A stretch of DNA of 64,000 nucleotides, taken from contig NW_021780168.1 of assembly GCF_900963305.1 (NCBI RefSeq), positions 622,501-686,500 of the forward strand, in the 5' to 3' direction. Below, piece after piece: positions 20,138 through 30,234 of the stretch. Within the stretch, counting starts at the first letter, position 1. Each line of letters opens with the position of its first letter. The notes below the pieces were generated by a model that ran no database searches, had not been told where the DNA came from, and worked only from the letters and a program-made list of their open reading frames with translations. A program made the position numbers and the translations under genes. This DNA comes from Echeneis naucrates. Lineage: Eukaryota > Chordata > Actinopteri > Carangiformes > Echeneidae.

Positions 20138-20473
20138 GGTTAGAGACCAATTTGTTGTTTATGACAGAAATACACATAATACAGCAGGTCATCTCTCTCT
20201 CCGATTTCCAAAGCTTTCTCTGGCATTTACTAATTTGAATATAGGGAATGCATATTTGCATATATTAAATATATGCAAACATTTACCAACAGTTTAGAAA
20301 TACAAATTCAGCTCCCATATGTTGTTTATTGTATGCTGGTGCACTGTGAGAAACAGCATAGAAACATTTCCCTGTGGGCTTCTGTCATTTAATGTTCATC
20401 ACATTTGCCTAACACATACAAGGAAAGGGTTAAATCTTCAACTACCATCCTCCATATCTGGAAGCACAGTATC

Positions 20474-20510
20474 AGTTTTCACTGTTATGCAGATGACACT
20501 CAACCCTAAT
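20474..20510 (+). mobile_element. LINE reverse-transcriptase scrap (YADD)
   Basis: A short frame reads FHCYADDTQ, the catalytic box typical of L2-type LINE reverse transcriptases. It is cut on both sides. A second scrap is at 48489-48555. Confidence 0.55.
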
Positions 20511-20540
20511 TCTTGTCAATGAAGACCAACGAAACTAATC

Positions 20541-20660
20541 AATACCGAAATTAGTGCGGACACCCGATCGACATAGTCCGCTGCAGCCCAGAGCTCCTGA
20601 GCTCAAACGCTCCTCCAGCCTCAGCCTCCTGGTAACTTGGATTACAGGCGTGGGACACAC
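20541..20660 (-). ncRNA. 7SL (SRP) RNA fragment, Alu domain
   Basis: The minus strand closely follows vertebrate 7SL RNA from about nucleotide 15 to 130. Strings such as GGAGGCTGAGGCTGGAGGA and GATCGGGTGTCCGCACTAA are diagnostic. The first bases and the whole S domain beyond about nucleotide 130 are missing, so this is a truncated copy, not a working SRP RNA gene. Confidence 0.9.
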
Positions 20661-20880
20661 TTTTAGGGACTTTTAGCCTTTACGACAGTGACGTCAACAA
20701 AAGGGATGGCGACACCCGGTGGTAAAATTCCTGAAGAATTTGTGGAGTTCGAATTCACTGATAAATAATAAATAATCTAATAATGTGAAAATGAAAACTT
20801 TGGTGCTTTTAGTATTTCCATAAGCCTTTTCTGACTTCTAACTTCCCCTGCACAGTGTTTTTTTGACAGTCTTTTTGACA
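20660..20880 (+). repeat. direct duplication with CRE and micro-ORF
   Basis: It matches 38215-38412 in the same orientation. It contains TGACGTCA (20689-20696) and a 20-codon frame starting MATPGG at 20706-20768. In the other copy the start is kept but the frame ends earlier. It may be the remains of a host promoter and first exon. Confidence 0.6.
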
Positions 20881-21442
20881 ACAAACATGATGAGGTGGCC
20901 AAGTGGTTAAGGTGATGGACTGCTGGACATTGTGCTCTGCACACGTGGGTTGGAATCCCTTCATCGTCTGTGTTCAGCTCACCTTAGTCTGTCCAAATAT
21001 TGTCATGATAACACTGTGAGAGATGTGAATTTGAAGCCTTCACTGTGGGACTTTGGAGACTTTTGGACAGAACATCCAGCATTAATGGCTGAATGACTGA
21101 AGATCTAACAGATACAACAGTGGTCAGGTCTGCATAATGTATGTTACATTATGTGTAAATGTATGTGTATATTATGTGTATACCTTGAAACACTGACAGG
21201 TCGCATCAACAGCAGGCTGCCATCCACAGTTCATCACTTCTATTTTAATTCCTTCTTCAAATCTTCATTTTTATCATTCAGTATGTTTTGCTGTGTTTGA
21301 ACTTAACGCTTTGATCTACAGAAAGAGGACATGACCTGACTGTGTGTCACATAAATGTATGAATCCAATCTGTTAAAGTGAAGCTGAAATGAATCCTTGT
21401 AGCATTAATTGTTCAGCAGCATGACTTGTCATGATACAGACA
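20868..21442 (+). repeat. inverted duplication, arm 1
   Basis: Its reverse complement lies at 61948-62489 with high identity over about 550 bases, including the tRNA-Ser at one end. Partial relatives are near 32500-32640 and 59860-59920. Confidence 0.85.
20889..20970 (+). pseudogene. tRNA-Ser(GCT) pseudogene
   Basis: 82 bases with Ser body and anticodon GCT. The anticodon stem is broken (ATGGA against ACATT) and the T loop is TTGGAAT. The copy at 62388-62468 shares these exact changes. Confidence 0.75.
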
Positions 21443-21622
21443 TACAGACTGTTTATTTTTATAATTTAATATGTTATGCTTTCAACTCCTTAACGCTTTA
21501 AGCTACAGAAAGAACAAGAGCACTCGCACCACCCAAGTATTTCAAAATAAAAGCCAATTTATATTATTTTCTAAAGTGCTGCGGTGTCTATAATGTGAAC
21601 CACTAAAGGGGAGAAGCGGCAT

Positions 21623-21695
21623 CACCTGAACAGGGACTTGAACACTGGACCCTCAGATTAAAAGTCTGATGCTCTACCGACTGAGCTACCCAGGC
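21623..21695 (-). tRNA. tRNA-Lys(TTT)
   Basis: 73 bases with anticodon loop CTTTTAA, acceptor GCCTGGG against TTCAGGT and T loop TTCAAGT. One T-stem mismatch. No close TTTT. Probably functional or only just decayed. Confidence 0.75.
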
Positions 21696-21736
21696 TCAGG
21701 TTGTTTCTGTTTTCCAAGGACAGACTGGCTAGATTC

Positions 21737-21800
21737 AGGTTCTACCGAGATTTGTACTCAGATCGCTGGATTCAGAGTCCAGAGTGCTTGCCATTGGCAC
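21737..21800 (-). pseudogene. tRNA-Gln(CTG) pseudogene
   Basis: The 3' two-thirds match tRNA-Gln with anticodon CTG (loop CTCTGAA). The T loop is damaged and the 5' acceptor and D arm are degenerate. Confidence 0.65.
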
Positions 21801-22118
21801 TTTGCTTGGTTTCACCTCCTTAACCAAAGTTGAAGCTGGACCAGAAGGAGGCATGAAGATTATCCAGATCAATGATTAGTCGGGGGAGAAGGTTAAGTTT
21901 TCACTGTTATGATATCAGACTTCTACAAACAGGATAGTGAGATCAGACTTTCAGAACAAAGTATCACAGGTACAGCACACAGCTGCAGCATTTTGCACAT
22001 TTCTGTCAGAAACAAGTTGCCAATCTATGTCATTGACCTGGCAGTAGTGAGATTTGAACACAAGAGACTGAATACAGCGCTTTGGTCACAATATAACATA
22101 CATCTTCACTACCTCAGA

Positions 22119-22191
22119 TGCCAAAACCCGGGATTGAACCAGGGACCTTGAGAGCTTCAGTCTAACGGTCTCCCAACTGAGCTAATTCAAC
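22119..22191 (-). tRNA. tRNA-Phe(GAA), decayed acceptor
   Basis: 73 bases on the minus strand with anticodon loop CTGAAGC (GAA) and T loop TTCAATC. The acceptor GTTGAAT against TTTTGGC pairs largely by wobble with one mismatch. Better Phe copies are at 46170 and 60242. Confidence 0.55.
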
Positions 22192-22285
22192 TGGATGTCC
22201 CAGTTAATGTTGCAAAGCCCACCCAGGGACCTGCTGTGTTTAGCTCACTTGTCGCTGTAATCGCCAACAAAGAGCTAAAGTGTTG

Positions 22286-22356
22286 TGGAGAATGTGGACA
22301 TTGATCCCACTACCTCTCAAAAAAAAAAAACGTCTCACCATTTGAGCTAACTCCCC
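22286..22356 (-). pseudogene. tRNA-Ala pseudogene
   Basis: Acceptor GGGGAGT and T arm remain, but the anticodon arm is replaced by a run of about 12 A residues. Confidence 0.65.
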
Positions 22357-23210
22357 AGCCATCAGCCCCATGTTCTCTAAACGAACCCAAAGTGGTACCG
22401 TGATGCATATACTGATCTTTATTTGCACGTGCACAGTGTGATTATATATATTTTTATTTTGGCAGGTGACCAATTGTCCTCTAGTTTGTTCTCACGACTT
22501 TGCTAGCTGTGAAAGTATCTCCAGGAGTAAAATGATTAAATCAATACCTCGTTTTAATTGACAGTGTCTATATTATATCAGAGGCCCTTTGTGATGCGTA
22601 AACTTTATTTTCTTTATTTGCATTTGTATCTGTATACACACAAACACACACACCACCTTTTCCAGCCCTCATGGTTCTTGGGGAATCCATACATGCTGTA
22701 ACCCTTCTCGGACTGATTGGAGCATCCAAACGCTGCACAGCCAACCATGGTATGACCACTGATCTACAAAATGTTAGCTGTAACCAATGAACCATGACAC
22801 AACTTGAACGTCATCTGTTTTTTTGTGGAATTTTGGTCTTTTTAAAAAGTGTGGGCGGTCAAAAGTCGACCAAAACAACTTTGTCTAGACAGGATGTCTA
22901 TGTTTAGTTCACTTGTTTTTTTATCATTTCATTTTCCCTCAGCAGGCCTTCTTCTGCTGTGTTGTCGTTATTTTAGCCTCCATGTGCGATCATCATCTTC
23001 TTTGGCATGATGTTTGTGTTTGTCGGTGTGCTCTGATTTCTCAAACGTTGTAGTTCTCCTGTGTATGTACTGTGATGTGACTCTGTCTGCCAGCTGGTAT
23101 TTACATGGAATTATGGGGAGCCAAGGACATCACAGTCACTTCAAAGGCAACTGAATCATTTCAAAGGCGATGGAATCTTGTCCCAGTAATGTCTTATAGA
23201 GCAGAAGACA

Positions 23211-23276
23211 GAAGGAACTGGAACTCTCAGTCTTCTGATCCGAAGACAGAGGCCTTGTCCTCTAGGTCACGTGATC
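23211..23276 (-). pseudogene. tRNA-Arg(TCG) pseudogene
   Basis: 5' end through T arm of Arg(TCG), with the 3' acceptor strand missing. Paralogous to 2013-2085. Confidence 0.7.
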
Positions 23277-23419
23277 TCTGCACGTGGGCCATTTTAATTT
23301 GTTCTGGCTTTGGCTCTAATAACTAATAACTAATAATGACTAGTAACTCCACAATGAGACTTTGTGACGTCACATGGAGATCAAAGGCACTTCCTGTCTT
23401 TCATTGATCTCCAACGCTA

Positions 23420-23510
23420 CACAGAACATTTCCTCCAGTTTGTCAGGCCCCACCTGTCATGTCTCTGTTCCCCACCAGTGGGGTGGAGCCCACATTTTAA
23501 AAGAAATGTT
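23420..23510 (-). mobile_element. hAT-like element fragment
   Basis: A minus-strand copy of the terminal region seen at 56925, with 'ccccaccagtggggtggagc'. Confidence 0.45.
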
Positions 23511-23599
23511 CATGCAACCATTTTTGTGGACGATACAATGAGCGATCTCAGGCTGATGGTTCCAAAAGGACCACATCATCTGAAAAATCCTTCGACCTT

Positions 23600-23863
23600 C
23601 CAAAATAAATCAAATCAAATCAAATCAAATCAAAATCAAATCTGATTTATTTGTATAGCGCCAAATCATAACAAAGTTACATCAAGGCACTTTACATATA
23701 GAGCAGGTCTAGACCAAACTCTTTATAAATTTATTTAAAGAGACCCAACAGATCCCCCGATGAGCAAGCACTTGGCAACAGTGGCAAGGAAAAACTTCCT
23801 TTAAGAGGCAGAAACCTCGAGCAGAACCAGGCTCAGGGGGGGCGGCCATCTGCCTCGACCGGT

Positions 23864-23905
<42 letters not shown>
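23600..23905 (+). repeat. dispersed CAAAT repeat plus (GA)n
   Basis: The second long copy of the 2535-2760 repeat, with a (CAAAT)n head. It extends through 'ccatctgcctcgaccggttg' to a GA microsatellite at about 23869-23901. Confidence 0.75.
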
Positions 23906-24082
23906 CAGGCAGGCATTGGAGGGGGGGGGGTGTAGGCAGGAACATGTTGTTGCATGAAGTTCATGGAGTTGAGCTGTAATACAGAATTCATGCTATATGG
24001 GACCGGCAGGTGTTGTTCTGCAAATAAAATGGCAGAAAGACGTCATGAGCATTGTTTCTGCTTTGAGTGGCCTTTTTTCTTA

Positions 24083-24110
24083 TGAACGTCTACCACTGAT
24101 CTACATCCTC
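24083..24110 (-). pseudogene. tRNA-Ala 5' fragment
   Basis: Minus-strand GAGGATGTAGATCAGTGGTA, the acceptor and D arm only. The surrounding block recurs inverted at 61405-61550. Confidence 0.5.
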
Positions 24111-24430
24111 TTTGGACGTTTACCTAACCACAGAGGCTCTGAGCTGCTGCAGAAAGGGAAAAGAGAAACTGTCTGATGAAGCCTCCTCTCTGCTCTCTGT
24201 TTTGGGTGGTGGGTGCATGTTATTCACATGTTAAAATTCAAATAATACAACAAATTCAATAAATCCCAGCACTTCCTTGTTGCTCAGGTCAGATGTTGTA
24301 GAAACAAACTACTTTTAGGTTTTCATCAGCTGTAGGTTACAACGATCACTATGATAGACAACATTCTCATTGTTTTCCTGTTAATCAGTGCTGCTGAAAA
24401 ACTCATGATGGGACATCCAGTGTGTATAAA

Positions 24431-24502
24431 TAGCAGAGGATGGTTTTGACCCATCAACCTCTGGGTTATGGGCCCAGCACGCTCCCGCTGCGCCACTCTG
24501 CT
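24431..24502 (-). tRNA. initiator tRNA-Met(CAT)
   Basis: A complete 72-base copy with acceptor AGCAGAG against CTCTGCT, the initiator-type GGG/CCC anticodon stem around CAT, and A at the T-loop end. The T loop reads GTCAAAA, slightly off the ATCGAAA of vertebrate initiators. The most complete of four initiator copies. Confidence 0.75.
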
Positions 24503-24524
24503 CACTACATTCCGGTTGCAGTGT

Positions 24525-25200
24525 CCTCGGCAGTCTACAGACTGAGGAATTCATGTTTCGATAGATTTATTTTATAGCTGTAGTAACACTACTTCTCCAG
24601 CAGGTGGAGGTATTGCTGCTCAGATGTCATGTACACTGTGGGACACACAATTCTCACAGAGGACTTTATTGTGCTGCAGTGAGATGTATAAAAAGCTCCA
24701 GTTCTACAGTCAGAAGATGCCCAGTCTGAAGGTGGATGAGTTCTGACTCATACCCAATCAAACATGTTGCTTTCTGGATCTTAACATTAATTAAAAGAAC
24801 AAGTGTTGACAAAATATGCTGTCTGTGACATTCACATTAGAATTCCAAACAATATGTAAACTCCATGTCTGAATAGAGGTGGATGTGCGAACGTGTGTTA
24901 GAATCAGAAAGAATTTACACTCATTCAACTCAAATCCAGGAACATCCCAAACATGACTATTAGTCCTGTCTGAGAGTTTCCTCCACTGACAGCAAACATA
25001 CTGTATATCCATACTGATCACTGTGATCAGGTTTGTGAGAATCCCACATGAAGCTGTCAGTCCTGCTGGATACACACACATCCCACTTAACGCATTTTAC
25101 CTCACTATCATATGAAGAAATATCACAAACCAGATGAACTTCTCAATGTGATGATCAGAGAGCCTTTAGATTTCATCATCATATGATAGAAACATCCAAA
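24525..25200 (-). repeat. triplicated module, copy 2 (inverted)
   Basis: The inverted counterpart of 16880-17600. The 97-codon minus-strand frame at 24791-25081 is the homologue of the frame in copy 1. Confidence 0.65.
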
Positions 25201-25289
25201 CAGCTCCATCTGCTGGTTCTGCCCTGTTTTATGAATGTGTCCCAAACTGCATACACACTGAATTACACAATAATACTCTAACGGAGATG

Positions 25290-25870
25290 ATCAGAATCAG
25301 AAACAGCAGTTTGGTGTCTAATCTTCTAAGAGTTCAGGAGTTGTAAAGTGGGAATGAATGATTTTCTGGATCTTTCCGTCCTACATGGTAACTAGATGAA
25401 CCACCGCTGTGGTTTCTCTGATCCATTAGGATGGTATGAAGTGGACGGTCTGAGTATTTTAGGATGCTCTCTGCCTTCCTCTGTGTGGATCACTACGCAA
25501 AACATTTACTATGAAAAATCGCTGTCCTGTCCATTTCAGTCCAAAAGTAGAAAACAGGATGTTGACTTGCTGTAAAATGTCTCCTGCTGATTCAGGAGCT
25601 TCCAGCTCTCACAGCTGATCAGCTGACTGAGCTGACTTCTGATGCTCTGAAGTGGAGAGAAATTAACTGATCTGTAGATACAGAAACAGAACTTCACAAC
25701 TCTGACAGAGAAGCTGGGTGCTGCTGTTGTGCCTTTAAACTGGAAAATAGTGAGATGACACCTGTTAAATGATTCTTCATATTTTTCTATTCGGAGCGGT
25801 GAAACGGTCCATAGAAGTCTAATATCACCGAAACATGTTAACCAGACAGTATTCAAGGATTTGAGGTTTA
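25290..25870. other. no gene seen
   Basis: Part (about 25675-25870) recurs directly at 59540-59720. A 114-codon minus-strand frame spans it without a recognised domain. Confidence 0.4.
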
Positions 25871-25878
25871 AACCACAC

Positions 25879-25925
25879 ATACCTCAGATTATGAGACTGA
25901 CGCGCTGCCTACTGCACCAACAAAG
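25879..25925 (-). pseudogene. elongator tRNA-Met 5' half
   Basis: Acceptor, D arm and anticodon arm with CAT, cut just 3' of the anticodon stem. Confidence 0.7.
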
Positions 25926-26226
25926 CACTGCAAGTTTCCCTCCTGAAACATACACACAAATGGTAACTACACAGAAATAAACATCGGTTGTTGATATTGG
26001 CCTTTTTACTCATCGGACTGATGCTGATATGTTACAGAATTACCTGCATCAGCTGATACATAAAATGTATTCTTGAATTAAATGTTCCTAAACTTCTATT
26101 AAAAGCAGCACTATTGCAGCAGGCAGCACTCTATGGTGGACAAACGACTTTACCATCAACCTGAACTGGAGTTTACACATTACACTTCCATCACCAGATC
26201 CTCTGCATATACATGTACTTCAGAGT

Positions 26227-26265
26227 GGTGCTGTGGCCTCCTGGGTTCAAATCCCAGCAGTGCCT
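26227..26265 (+). pseudogene. tRNA-Thr, D and anticodon arms deleted
   Basis: Only 39 bases: the acceptor GGTGCTG is joined to the T arm and a 3' end AGTGCCT. It is a clean internal deletion of about 35 bases. Confidence 0.7.
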
Positions 26266-26298
26266 CGGTCAAAATATAAGATGTTGTAGATCGACACT

Positions 26299-26340
26299 TA
26301 CACATGGGAAGTGCACGTTCTACCGCTGACCTACATCCAC
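26299..26340 (-). pseudogene. tRNA-Ala-like 5' half, TCC type
   Basis: Minus-strand acceptor GTGGATG, D arm and an anticodon arm that reads TTCCCAT. Ends after the anticodon stem. Confidence 0.5.
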
Positions 26341-26344
26341 TGAA

Positions 26345-27115
26345 TGGTCTGGCAGCATTAGCTAACCAGATAGTTTAGGTCACCTGCACGTTTGGCAACA
26401 GTCAGAGCTCCATACACAATAAGAGTACTGAAGAAAAATACTTTAAACACGAGCTCTGTGTCACATTCATGCAGCTTGTGTAGAAAAAGTTCATTCCATC
26501 AGAATGAACCTTCACCTGTTAAGGTAACAGTTTGGTAACAGTCAAAGCTCCATACACAATAAGCATAAATAAGCATAAGGAGACTGAAGCTTAAACATTC
26601 ATGAACAGAACATACTGACTCATAAATGGCACACTGCAATTTACAATGTAATTGCAATTTTACGAAGTAGCAATCTGGCGCGTTGCATAATGCCCAGCTC
26701 TGCTCTGGATCCAGCCTGTGTACAAAATCAGGTGAATGTGATGTCTGATGATGACTGAGCTCTTAGTGTAACGCATGATGGATTCTAGGTCTCCCACATG
26801 AATGCCTTTTATAGCAGGCATTGCTTCCTAACGCTGAAATGAGAGAATGAACAAACAGTTTCTGCCAACAGTTAATTGATGAATCAGTTGAATGAGGACA
26901 GATGTGACTGAAAGCAAAACAAAGTCATCAGTAAGGATCTTTTCAAAGAGGACCCTCAGACAAAGAAGCTGAGTCACAGCACAGCAGTCAAACAGGTTCA
27001 GGTAGATGCAGATCCCTACATTAAAACAAATCACTTTACAGTAAAGGCCACCTGCAGTATACACTTCCATTAACAGATCCTCTGCATATACATGTACATC
27101 AGAGAGCACTGACTA
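26345..27115. other. repeat-derived stretch, no gene seen
   Basis: It holds a second copy of the 15080-15300 flank near 26630-26850 and a block with 'cctcagacaaagaagctg' that recurs near 35450. No domain in any frame. Confidence 0.45.
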
Positions 27116-27129
27116 TCACTTTCCAATGG

Positions 27130-27153
27130 TTTCTACCATTGAACCACCAATGC
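27130..27153 (-). pseudogene. tRNA-Gly 5' fragment
   Basis: Minus-strand GCATTGGTGGTTCAATGGTA, the acceptor and D arm only. Confidence 0.6.
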
Positions 27154-27247
27154 TCACCTATCATATCTCCACTTGTCATACAGAAGACCACGTTTTAAAA
27201 TTCACATAACAGTCTGTCTTTTTTGGCCATTTCGTGTGCTTGTACCA

Positions 27248-27288
27248 ACCTGGCTAGTTCAGTCGGTAGAACAGGAGAGTCTAAATTT
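27248..27288 (+). pseudogene. tRNA-Lys-type 5' half, CTA loop
   Basis: Lys acceptor and D arm (TAGTTCAGTCGGTAGAAC), then an anticodon region 'gagtctaaat' like that at 33469. Cut after the anticodon. Confidence 0.55.
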
Positions 27289-27560
27289 AAATAGCTTTAT
27301 AGACCCAAAGTTACCCAGCAGAACACTGCCTCTGCCAGCTTGCATTCTTCTTGCAGCTGATACATTGTGCATACCGACATCAAACCTTTGAGGAGATGAC
27401 ACACAACTATGAAGAGCACAAGTAATCATTAACAGCCTGTATGGAGTCTAAATGAAAAGAACATCAGATGGAGACTAAAAGTCCCCCTCAGAGAAAGTCT
27501 CACTGTATGATTAAATGTGGTGTGTAACATTTTGAATGCCATTAAAGTCTTCCTGTGGAT

Positions 27561-27632
27561 GGCTCATTGGTGTAGGAGTATGATTCTCACTTAAAGTGCA
27601 AGAGGTCTTTGGTTCAAATCCAAGACAAGCCC
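27561..27632 (+). pseudogene. tRNA-Pro body with AAA anticodon
   Basis: Exactly 72 bases along the Pro(AGG) body. The anticodon loop is TTAAAGT, so the anticodon reads AAA (Phe). The T stem TTTGG/CCAAG still pairs although both strands differ from the ancestral CCGGG/CCCGG. The acceptor has two mismatches. Confidence 0.6.
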
Positions 27633-27854
27633 CTTGTGTTATATCACCAACATCATGACTCTTACCAAAGTTTGTCTCTTGTGAAAAATGGTCAATCACC
27701 AAATTTCCATCTACCAACCAACCAACTACTATCAACCCTAACCACTAAATTACTGTGTCCCTTGTCCAGATACAGCATGTATAAGTTGTAATACAGGAAG
27801 TGATGTTTTAGTGAGAGCTTCAAACAGGCTGCTAAGGCAGTGATGCAAATAAGA

Positions 27855-28043
27855 AACAATGTGCCACATTGCTCAAAGTGACATTTTCAGTTTGAGCAAT
27901 GTAGCACATTGTTAATTATAACCAATAACCGATGTAGAGGAAAAGGACAGCACAACTGTGCTAACATCAACATGTCGTGTGAGAATGCCGAAAAGTGACA
28001 TTTTCAGTTTACGGCTGTGCTGTCCTTTTCCTCTACATTGGTT
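27855..28043. repeat. two adjacent hairpins with a shared loop motif
   Basis: Hairpin 1 has arms 27855-27877 and 27891-27913 (22 of 23 paired). Hairpin 2 has arms 27927-27954 and 28016-28043 (27 of 28 paired). Both loops contain 'gtgacattttcag'. The hairpin 2 arms also occur as single, direct copies near 32310 and 32745. Confidence 0.85.
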
Positions 28044-28065
28044 TCACCAGGAATGTTCAATGTAT

Positions 28066-28116
28066 GTCCCAGTGGCCTAATGGATAAGGCACTGGGTTCG
28101 AGTCCCATCTGGGGTG
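28066..28116 (+). pseudogene. tRNA-Arg(CCT-type) without anticodon arm
   Basis: GTCCCAGTGGCCTAATGG and on through the D arm, then directly the T arm (GGGTTCGAGTCCC) and 3' end. About 22 bases holding the anticodon arm are gone. Confidence 0.7.
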
Positions 28117-28122
28117 GTTTAC

Positions 28123-28191
28123 AGCAGAGTGGCGCAGTGGAAGCATGCTGGGCCCATAACCCAGAGGATGGATCGAAACCATCCTCTGCTG
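28123..28191 (+). pseudogene. initiator tRNA-Met pseudogene
   Basis: AGCAGAG start, CAT anticodon arm and T arm are all present, but three bases are missing between the anticodon stem and the T stem. It lies seven bases after the Arg relic. Confidence 0.7.
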
Positions 28192-28360
28192 ACAGCTTTT
28201 TAGCAGTTACTATCCAAAGTTTGTCGTATTTGAAGATGACATCATGACCAGATGTGTTTGGAGTGACCCCCTAGTGACCCCCATCAAATGTTCCCATCTC
28301 TGGACCGAGATCCTCATCTGCATGACCATCATATTGGGGGTGGGTTTGGCTGTGCAGTCA

Positions 28361-28388
28361 GCATTGGTGGTTCACTGGTAGAATTCTC
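28361..28388 (+). pseudogene. tRNA-Gly 5' fragment
   Basis: GCATTGGTGGTTCACTGGTA plus a few bases, cut in the anticodon arm. Confidence 0.6.
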
Positions 28389-28429
28389 TTGATTATTTTG
28401 TATGTATCTTTAGCTCAGATGAGACTGCG

Positions 28430-28466
28430 TATGAGACTGACACGCTGCCTGCTGAACCAACGAGGC
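28430..28466 (-). pseudogene. elongator tRNA-Met 5' half
   Basis: Minus-strand GCCTCGTTGG start, D arm, ending within the anticodon loop at CTCATA. Confidence 0.65.
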
Positions 28467-28548
28467 CTGGAACCAAGAGTAAGATGGAGGAGACCTGTCA
28501 GTGCAGCTGAGTTTCACATTCCAGAAAGCATTGAGTTTCTAACATTTG

Positions 28549-28618
28549 GATGTTGGCCAGGAATTGAACCCAGGCCTCTCAGCTGGTAGGTGAGAACTCT
28601 ACAGATGAACCACCAGGT
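28549..28618 (-). pseudogene. tRNA-Gly body with ACC anticodon
   Basis: The Gly(GCC) body is near full length. The anticodon loop CTACCAG gives ACC, still a glycine anticodon. D-arm and acceptor changes suggest a pseudogene. Confidence 0.6.
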
Positions 28619-28619
28619 G

Positions 28620-29010
28620 ACTGATCACCACTACACCATCAAAAGCCTTGAACAATTGTTGACGCTTTGTTTCCTCAGACATGCTTTTAGAAACATGACA
28701 GCTAACCCTAACCTGATCACAGAGGGTCCCTTGAACGGCTCTTTTATATGAACAATGGGAAACAAGTCACACTTTCAGGCCCCCCTACTTTTTTTATTAG
28801 TGCCTCGGGTCCCTCGGTGCCATCAAATAAAATTTTGGGAAGGATAATAAAAGAAAGACACAAAAGGTGAACTGTGATGGAAGGAATCATGGTGTTAACA
28901 TAGTCATGCAACTCTTCAGGGAAATACACAGAACAGTCTGTCTTTTCTGGACATGTTTGGTGTGTAGCACAACACAACTACACAGCTCAGCTACTTGTTG
29001 ACTGACCAAC
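28620..29010. other. no gene seen
   Basis: A 77-codon minus-strand frame has no recognised domain. No RNA gene. Confidence 0.35.
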
Positions 29011-29014
29011 ACAA

Positions 29015-29720
29015 CAGCAAGCCATATCTGAGGCTCTAACTCAGACAGCTACAGTTATTCCTTTCTGCATAAATGCTTTTCTTTGGGGTTGTCCTGCTCA
29101 GAAATTCAGTAAAAATTACGATGATTTGCAAATTTAAATAGATGTCTTGAGATCAGCTGCAACAACACAACCCTAATCCCTAATCACTGCAGTTAACAGT
29201 CCTCTCATCATATGCTAACGGTCCTCATGAATTTAAGAGGATCGTTGTCTGTTCCTGATGGACTAAATGTGTTCTTCATTACAAACCATTACCAAGACCA
29301 TTGAAACCGCCCAAACAAAGTAAACAGGGAGCTGTGGGAGTGGTTTCATTCAGGTACAAGATAAATTCAGGTAAAAGCCTGAAAGGGAGTCACAACTGGA
29401 AAGCTGCTGCATAGACTCTTGAGGAGATCCTAAGTGAGGTAAAAATGAAAGCTTAATGTGACTTAGTCAATTCAATTGTTCTCTTTTTCCACTTTCAGTG
29501 TTAATTGACAAAAACAACAGTAAGTCTTGGAGGCATGTTTTCTTCAGATCTAACTGGGATCACTCCAATCAGAGACACTGATGAAGTCTTTGTGCACAAG
29601 TGCTTCTCTTTGGGGTTCTGCTGGATGGAACTTGGACAAAAAAGATGAGGAATGAAATTCCGTCTTTTATTCAATCACCAGGACAACAAGTTTTATCAAT
29701 TTGTAAATTTGTGGGTTAAG
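29015..29720 (-). repeat. inverted copy of the 9.3-13.6 kb array unit
   Basis: The reverse complement matches parts of 13020-13400, 11380-11540 and block 2 of the array (for example 'ccaatcagagacactgatga'). It lies directly upstream of the intact zinc-finger gene. Confidence 0.75.
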
Positions 29721-29914
29721 AAAGTAGTTAGAAAGTCACAAATGTTACCTTAAAGGGCGTATTGCAGGTTAATGACCACATTGAATCAATGTTTAGAAAA
29801 ATAATATAGGAAATGTTTTGATAAAGTGTCTCATACTGGTAATATCCGTATATTCGCTCCACACAAACAGGACTGGCAGTCTTTGTCCCTCAGCTGGAAA
29901 GTGAAGGAGCTAAA

Positions 29915-30104
29915 ATGTCCACAGCAGAAGTCCTGTGGGGTTTTGTCACCGACAGACTCGCCGCCGCCTCCCGGGAGATCTTAGCGGCCGTGGACAGAAT
30001 GGTAGCCGGATATGAGGAGGAGGCTTCGGGCTTCAGGCAGGAGATCGACCGGCAGAGGAGCCAGCTGGAGCTGCTGCAGCCCCGAGTCCTGATCCACAAA
30101 ACGG
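29915..30104 (+). CDS. C2H2 zinc-finger gene, exon 1
   Basis: Starts at ATG 29915 and encodes about 63 residues beginning MSTAEVLWGFVTDRLAAA, a helical N-terminal segment of a type common at the start of teleost C2H2 proteins. It ends with a split codon at donor ACGG|GTTGGT (30104/30105). The intron of 130 bases ends at 'tttcctccag' (30234). The upstream 5' region is shared with the pseudogene at 5440-5485. Confidence 0.85.
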
Positions 30105-30234
30105 GTTGGTTGTTTTTATGAGTGAGAAAGGCTGAGGACTGTATTTGGCAGATGTAGAATGAAGCAGCTGGAGGAATAACTGTGTTCATATTGTAGCTAA
30201 TAAAGAGGATTCATTATTGAATCGTTTCCTCCAG

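Larger units (their letters stand above)
22195..23300 (+). repeat. segmental duplication, copy B (direct)
   Basis: The counterpart of 780-2105, at an offset of about 21.4 kb. The order of Ala relic, AT-rich middle and Arg relic is kept. Confidence 0.8.
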
